Source: JBECKS01 sp964557005
GTDB taxonomy: Bacteria; Pseudomonadota; Gammaproteobacteria; Pseudomonadales; JBECKS01
Direction of reading: 5' to 3'
Assembly (NCBI GenBank): GCA_964557005.1
Contig: CAZKYI010000005.1
Span: 124,001-188,000, forward strand
DNA: 64,000 nucleotides
Position 1 is the stretch's first letter; every line of letters starts with the position of its first letter. This document shows, in pieces, positions 61,420 through 64,000 of the stretch. The notes beneath the pieces are model-generated. The model saw only the letters and a list, made by a program, of their open reading frames with translations, was not told where the DNA came from and made no database searches. The position numbers and the translations under genes were made by a program.

Positions 61420-62538
61420 ATGAAACTTAACTTTATTGATGAAACTCCGCGCGAAATCCGTTACTTCCCTGACAAGGGCGAAGCAGCCTACAGCATGAAA
61501 CCTGAGCATGTTGAAACGGTTGCTGAAATTTTCAAAACCCCATTGGTGGGCACTTATAACTGGGATTACAGCTTGTGTGATTCCAGGATTCGCAAAATTT
61601 ACGAACTGGGCAAGCAACTGAACTGGAATGTGGAAATGGATTTGGACTGGAATCAGCCTGTTCCTCGTGAGCTGCATCCAGACAGAGACGATGCCAATCC
61701 CTATGTCGGGTTTGCGCCTTACGAAGCACTCAGCAAAAGTGACAAGGCAGAATTTAACTGGAAGCGTCATGCGGCAGGGCTTTCGGATTTTCTGCATGGT
61801 GAGCAGGGTGCTCTGTTGGTGGCTTCGCAGTTGGTGAGTTGTGCACCGACGTATGATGCCAAGTTGTACGCGGCTTCACAGACTTTTGATGAAGCGCGCC
61901 ATGTGGAATTTTTCAACAAGTATTTACAAACCGTAGTCGGCTATACCTTCCCAATCAGTCATGGGCTCAAGAGCCTGCTCGATAAAATTCTCACCGATGA
62001 ACGATGGGATTTGAAATTTCTGGGCATGCAAATTCTTGCAGAAGGTTTGGCTTTGGCCGCATTCCAGACGGCCATGAATAACACCCAGGTTCCCCTGTTT
62101 AAACAAGGGATTTATATGGTGCTCAGAGATGAAGCACGTCATGTGACCTTTGGTGTGAATTATCTGGAAGAATACTGCAAAACGCTGACTGAACAGGAAC
62201 GTACCGACCGAGGTATGTTCGCTGCCCAGGCGCTGGGTGGTTTGTTTCAGTCGCGCACCAGCTCAAGAGGCATTATTGCCGAGATGGGTTGGGATAAAGA
62301 GGAAGTGAAGGCGCATTTGAAAAATAATGCTGCGCAAAGCCAGATTGCCAAGGATTTTATGACGGCACTGATGGGTAGAATTCTGCCTAATCTGAATCGT
62401 ATTGGTGTACTGACACCGCAGGTCAAGAGCATGTTTGATGGCATGGGTTTTGACGAGTACGAGAATTTTGATTCCGATGGTGACATTAATTGGGAAGAGC
62501 TTTCCGCACCGCTCGATTACCAGAAATCGGTTGCCTGA
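61420..62538 (+). CDS. Ferritin-like di-iron protein
   Basis: A 372-aa protein with two Glu-x6-to-30-EARH units: HGEQGALLVASQL with FDEARHVEFF, then AEGLALAAFQ with RDEARHVTFG. This is the carboxylate-bridged di-iron four-helix bundle of ferritin-like oxidases such as R2-like and AurF-like proteins. The reaction is unknown. ATG 61420 lies about 9 nt after GAGGGG. It is divergent from the MFS-hexokinase unit. The C-terminal ~60 residues are acidic and unassigned. Confidence 0.72.
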   Translation: MKLNFIDETPREIRYFPDKGEAAYSMKPEHVETVAEIFKTPLVGTYNWDYSLCDSRIRKIYELGKQLNWNVEMDLDWNQPVPRELHPDRDDANPYVGFAPYEALSKSDKAEFNWKRHAAGLSDFLHGEQGALLVASQLVSCAPTYDAKLYAASQTFDEARHVEFFNKYLQTVVGYTFPISHGLKSLLDKILTDERWDLKFLGMQILAEGLALAAFQTAMNNTQVPLFKQGIYMVLRDEARHVTFGVNYLEEYCKTLTEQERTDRGMFAAQALGGLFQSRTSSRGIIAEMGWDKEEVKAHLKNNAAQSQIAKDFMTALMGRILPNLNRIGVLTPQVKSMFDGMGFDEYENFDSDGDINWEELSAPLDYQKSVA

Positions 62539-62646
62539 ATGGCTTGAAAAGCGCGCGCTCAAATACCTGTTCAGGGTATAGGGGGCTTGCTGACCTGTGC
62601 TAACATGAGTCCATGTGCAGTTCTGGCAATCACTCTGAAATAACCT

Positions 62647-63114
62647 ATGAAAAGCGTTAAAACTCCTTGTATAGGTGTGTGTTCTACTGTGTTCGGCGAT
62701 GTGGTTTGCCGAGGTTGTAAACGCTTTGTACATGAAGTGATTGACTGGAACATTTACTCGATTGAACAAAAACTGCTGGTAAAACAACGTCTGGCTGAGC
62801 TCTCGGCACAAGTGTTGCAAGGTAAGCTGGTGGTGTTCGATAAAAACCTGTTTGAAGGTTTGCTCACCAAAGTTGAGGTAGACCTTGAACAGACGCAATC
62901 CATGCAAATCATTGAAGTGCTCAGAAAAGCAGCCAAACAAATCGAGAATCTGGCAGACTTTGGTATTCAGGTATTACCTGAGTACCAACAGTATTCAGTG
63001 AATGAGTTGAAGGAATTGATAGACGCTGAAATCCATGTGCTGGCCACCGCCACCTACCAGAAAAATTTCCAACCCTACAAGAGGTATAAATCCAGTGAAG
63101 CGAGTCGTGTTTAA
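62647..63114 (+). CDS. DUF1289 protein with extended C-terminus
   Basis: A 155-aa protein. The N-terminal 45 residues are a DUF1289 Cys-rich domain (CIGVCS ... CRGCKRFVHEVIDW), which probably holds a metal or Fe-S centre. The remaining ~110 residues are mainly helical and not part of the minimal family. It overlaps the ParA-like gene by 20 nt, suggesting joint translation. Confidence 0.82.
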   Translation: MKSVKTPCIGVCSTVFGDVVCRGCKRFVHEVIDWNIYSIEQKLLVKQRLAELSAQVLQGKLVVFDKNLFEGLLTKVEVDLEQTQSMQIIEVLRKAAKQIENLADFGIQVLPEYQQYSVNELKELIDAEIHVLATATYQKNFQPYKRYKSSEASRV

Positions 63115-63859
63115 TCAGAAAGGCGGTGTCGGAAAAACCAGTATTACCTGTAATCTGGCAGCCATCAGTGCAAGCAGGGGAAAACGCACCTTGGTGATTG
63201 ATCTGGATCCACAATATAACGCCAGCCATTACCTGCTTGGTGATTTGGAAGTGGAGGACAGTGTTGCGGAATATCTGGATCAGGAAAAAGGATTTTTCTC
63301 CAAAGCGCAAGGCGCAGAAAATTTTGTGTATGAAACGCCATTTAAAAATCTGTATCTCATGCCTGCGAGTAATCGCTTGCCAGAAATAGAACACAAGCTG
63401 GAAAGCGCCTATAAAATCTACAAGCTCAAGCAAGGCTTGCAAACGCTTGAAAATTTTTATGATGAAATCTACATCGATACGCCACCCGCTTTTAATTTCT
63501 TTACCAAATCTGCCTTGATTGGCGCAGATCGTGTACTGATTCCTTTTGATTGTGATGCGTTTTCAAGACGCTCGATTGAGCGTGTTGCGCAAGCGATTGA
63601 TGATGTGTGTGAAGATCATAATCCCGATTTGAAAATCGAAGGTATCATCGTCAATCAATTTCAACCACGCGCCAATTTACCCCAGCAGTTGGTAGATGAA
63701 CTGGAAAGTTCTCCTTATCCGGTGGTGCCGGTTAAATTGACAAGTTCAGTGAAGATGCGTGAGTCACATCAGTTGTGCAAGCCACTGATTTATCTTGATG
63801 CCAAACACCCGCTCACCCAACAGTTTATTGCGGTGTATGACACGATTATTCAGAGTTGA
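63095..63859 (+). CDS. ParA-family ATPase
   Basis: A 254-aa P-loop ATPase with the deviant Walker A KGGVGKTSITCN, switch I DLDPQYNASH and Walker B EIYIDTPPAFNFF. It lacks an N-terminal HTH, so it is an orphan ParA/MinD-type ATPase that may position a protein or complex rather than partition a plasmid. GTG 63095 with AGAGGT about 9 nt upstream is preferred. No parB follows; the next frame encodes a membrane protein. Confidence 0.85.
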   Translation: MKRVVFNQKGGVGKTSITCNLAAISASRGKRTLVIDLDPQYNASHYLLGDLEVEDSVAEYLDQEKGFFSKAQGAENFVYETPFKNLYLMPASNRLPEIEHKLESAYKIYKLKQGLQTLENFYDEIYIDTPPAFNFFTKSALIGADRVLIPFDCDAFSRRSIERVAQAIDDVCEDHNPDLKIEGIIVNQFQPRANLPQQLVDELESSPYPVVPVKLTSSVKMRESHQLCKPLIYLDAKHPLTQQFIAVYDTIIQS

Positions 63860-64000
63860 AGTTTTGTCCTTTGCTTACCTTTAATCGTTTCGTCTATCTC
63901 CTTATTTTTCTCATCGGTGCGCTGAATTACGCATTGATGCTGGGAACATTGGAGTTAATCACTGGCGGTTTTCCTGTTTTCGCTTCTCTGGATTTGTTAA
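63856..64000 (+). CDS. Start of a membrane protein (cut by window edge)
   Basis: A frame beginning TTG 63856 overlaps the ParA stop by 4 nt and stays open to the window end. It encodes a basic start, then FVYLLIFLIGALNYALMLGTL, a membrane helix, and ITGGFPVFASLDLL. The beginning recalls phosphoethanolamine-transferase-type enzymes, but too little is visible to decide. Confidence 0.4.
   Translation, partial: MKFCPLLTFNRFVYLLIFLIGALNYALMLGTLELITGGFPVFASLDLL

Overview
The window reads as a chromosomal segment of a gammaproteobacterium related to the Pseudomonas/Cellvibrio lineages. Gene order supports this. The dksA-gluQ-cbrX-cbrA-cbrB order and the pilA/nadC/DUF1631/ampD group are both pseudomonad-like, and psi-like gene-rimI-...-prfC recalls the enterobacterial holD-rimI-prfC order. 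RoxS/RegB-type redox signalling, a B12-riboswitch-btuB unit, an AlkB-type membrane hydroxylase, a GlyGly-CTERM surface protein and several c-di-GMP proteins fit a free-living aerobic or facultative heterotroph. Several starts are GTG or TTG. No phage, transposase or CRISPR array is visible. Species cannot be named from the sequence.

Layout. 1-5.7 kb (minus): CbrB (cut by the window edge), CbrA, a CbrX-like peptide, GluQ and a DksA with a long histone-like N-terminal tail. 5.7-7.5 kb (plus): sigma-54-driven type IV pilin, then a DUF1902 protein and a MazEF/PemIK-type toxin-antitoxin pair. 7.6-14.8 kb: fused MFS/spermidine-synthase-like protein and NadC (minus), DUF1631 protein and AmpD (plus). 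15-19.6 kb: aceE-aceF and a corrinoid adenosyltransferase. 19.7-24.6 kb (minus): BtuF-like and BtuB behind a cobalamin riboswitch, PanE-like reductase, receiver/degenerate-GGDEF protein. 24.7-26 kb: AmpG-like permease. 26-29.7 kb: an accessory island with a truncated AlbA/HATPase-type regulator, a DUF4160-DUF2442 pair, an XRE regulator, an unknown 127-aa protein and an AT-rich lipoprotein, with two copies of a 40-bp palindromic repeat at its convergent gene junctions.

29.7-39.7 kb: SDR reductase, CIRCE-controlled groESL, leuA with a possible leucine leader, a probable DNA polymerase III psi subunit, rimI, a small membrane protein, a membrane-anchored sulfotransferase, prfC and hpf. 39.7-45.4 kb: RegA/RegB two-component system translationally coupled to a metallo-beta-lactamase-fold hydrolase, cysC, tandem 69-bp palindromic repeats, tesB, an epoxide-hydrolase-like enzyme and a glutaredoxin-like protein. 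45.6-54.7 kb: a 1058-aa Ca-binding-repeat surface protein, a DsbA-fold isomerase, the AlkB-like hydroxylase and three tandem paralogous membrane diguanylate cyclases. 55-64 kb: Rieske protein, acyl-CoA dehydrogenase, Sel1 protein, tRNA-Arg(CCU), MipA/OmpV protein, a eukaryotic-type hexokinase coupled to an MFS permease, a ferritin-like protein, DUF1289, a ParA-like ATPase and the start of a membrane protein.

No single spectacular defence or biosynthetic system stands out. The strongest leads are the histone-tailed DksA, the operator-rich XRE/DUF4160/DUF2442 island at 27.0-28.5 kb, the divergent HolD candidate, the hexokinase-MFS pair, and the diguanylate cyclase triplet whose first member looks catalytically degenerate.
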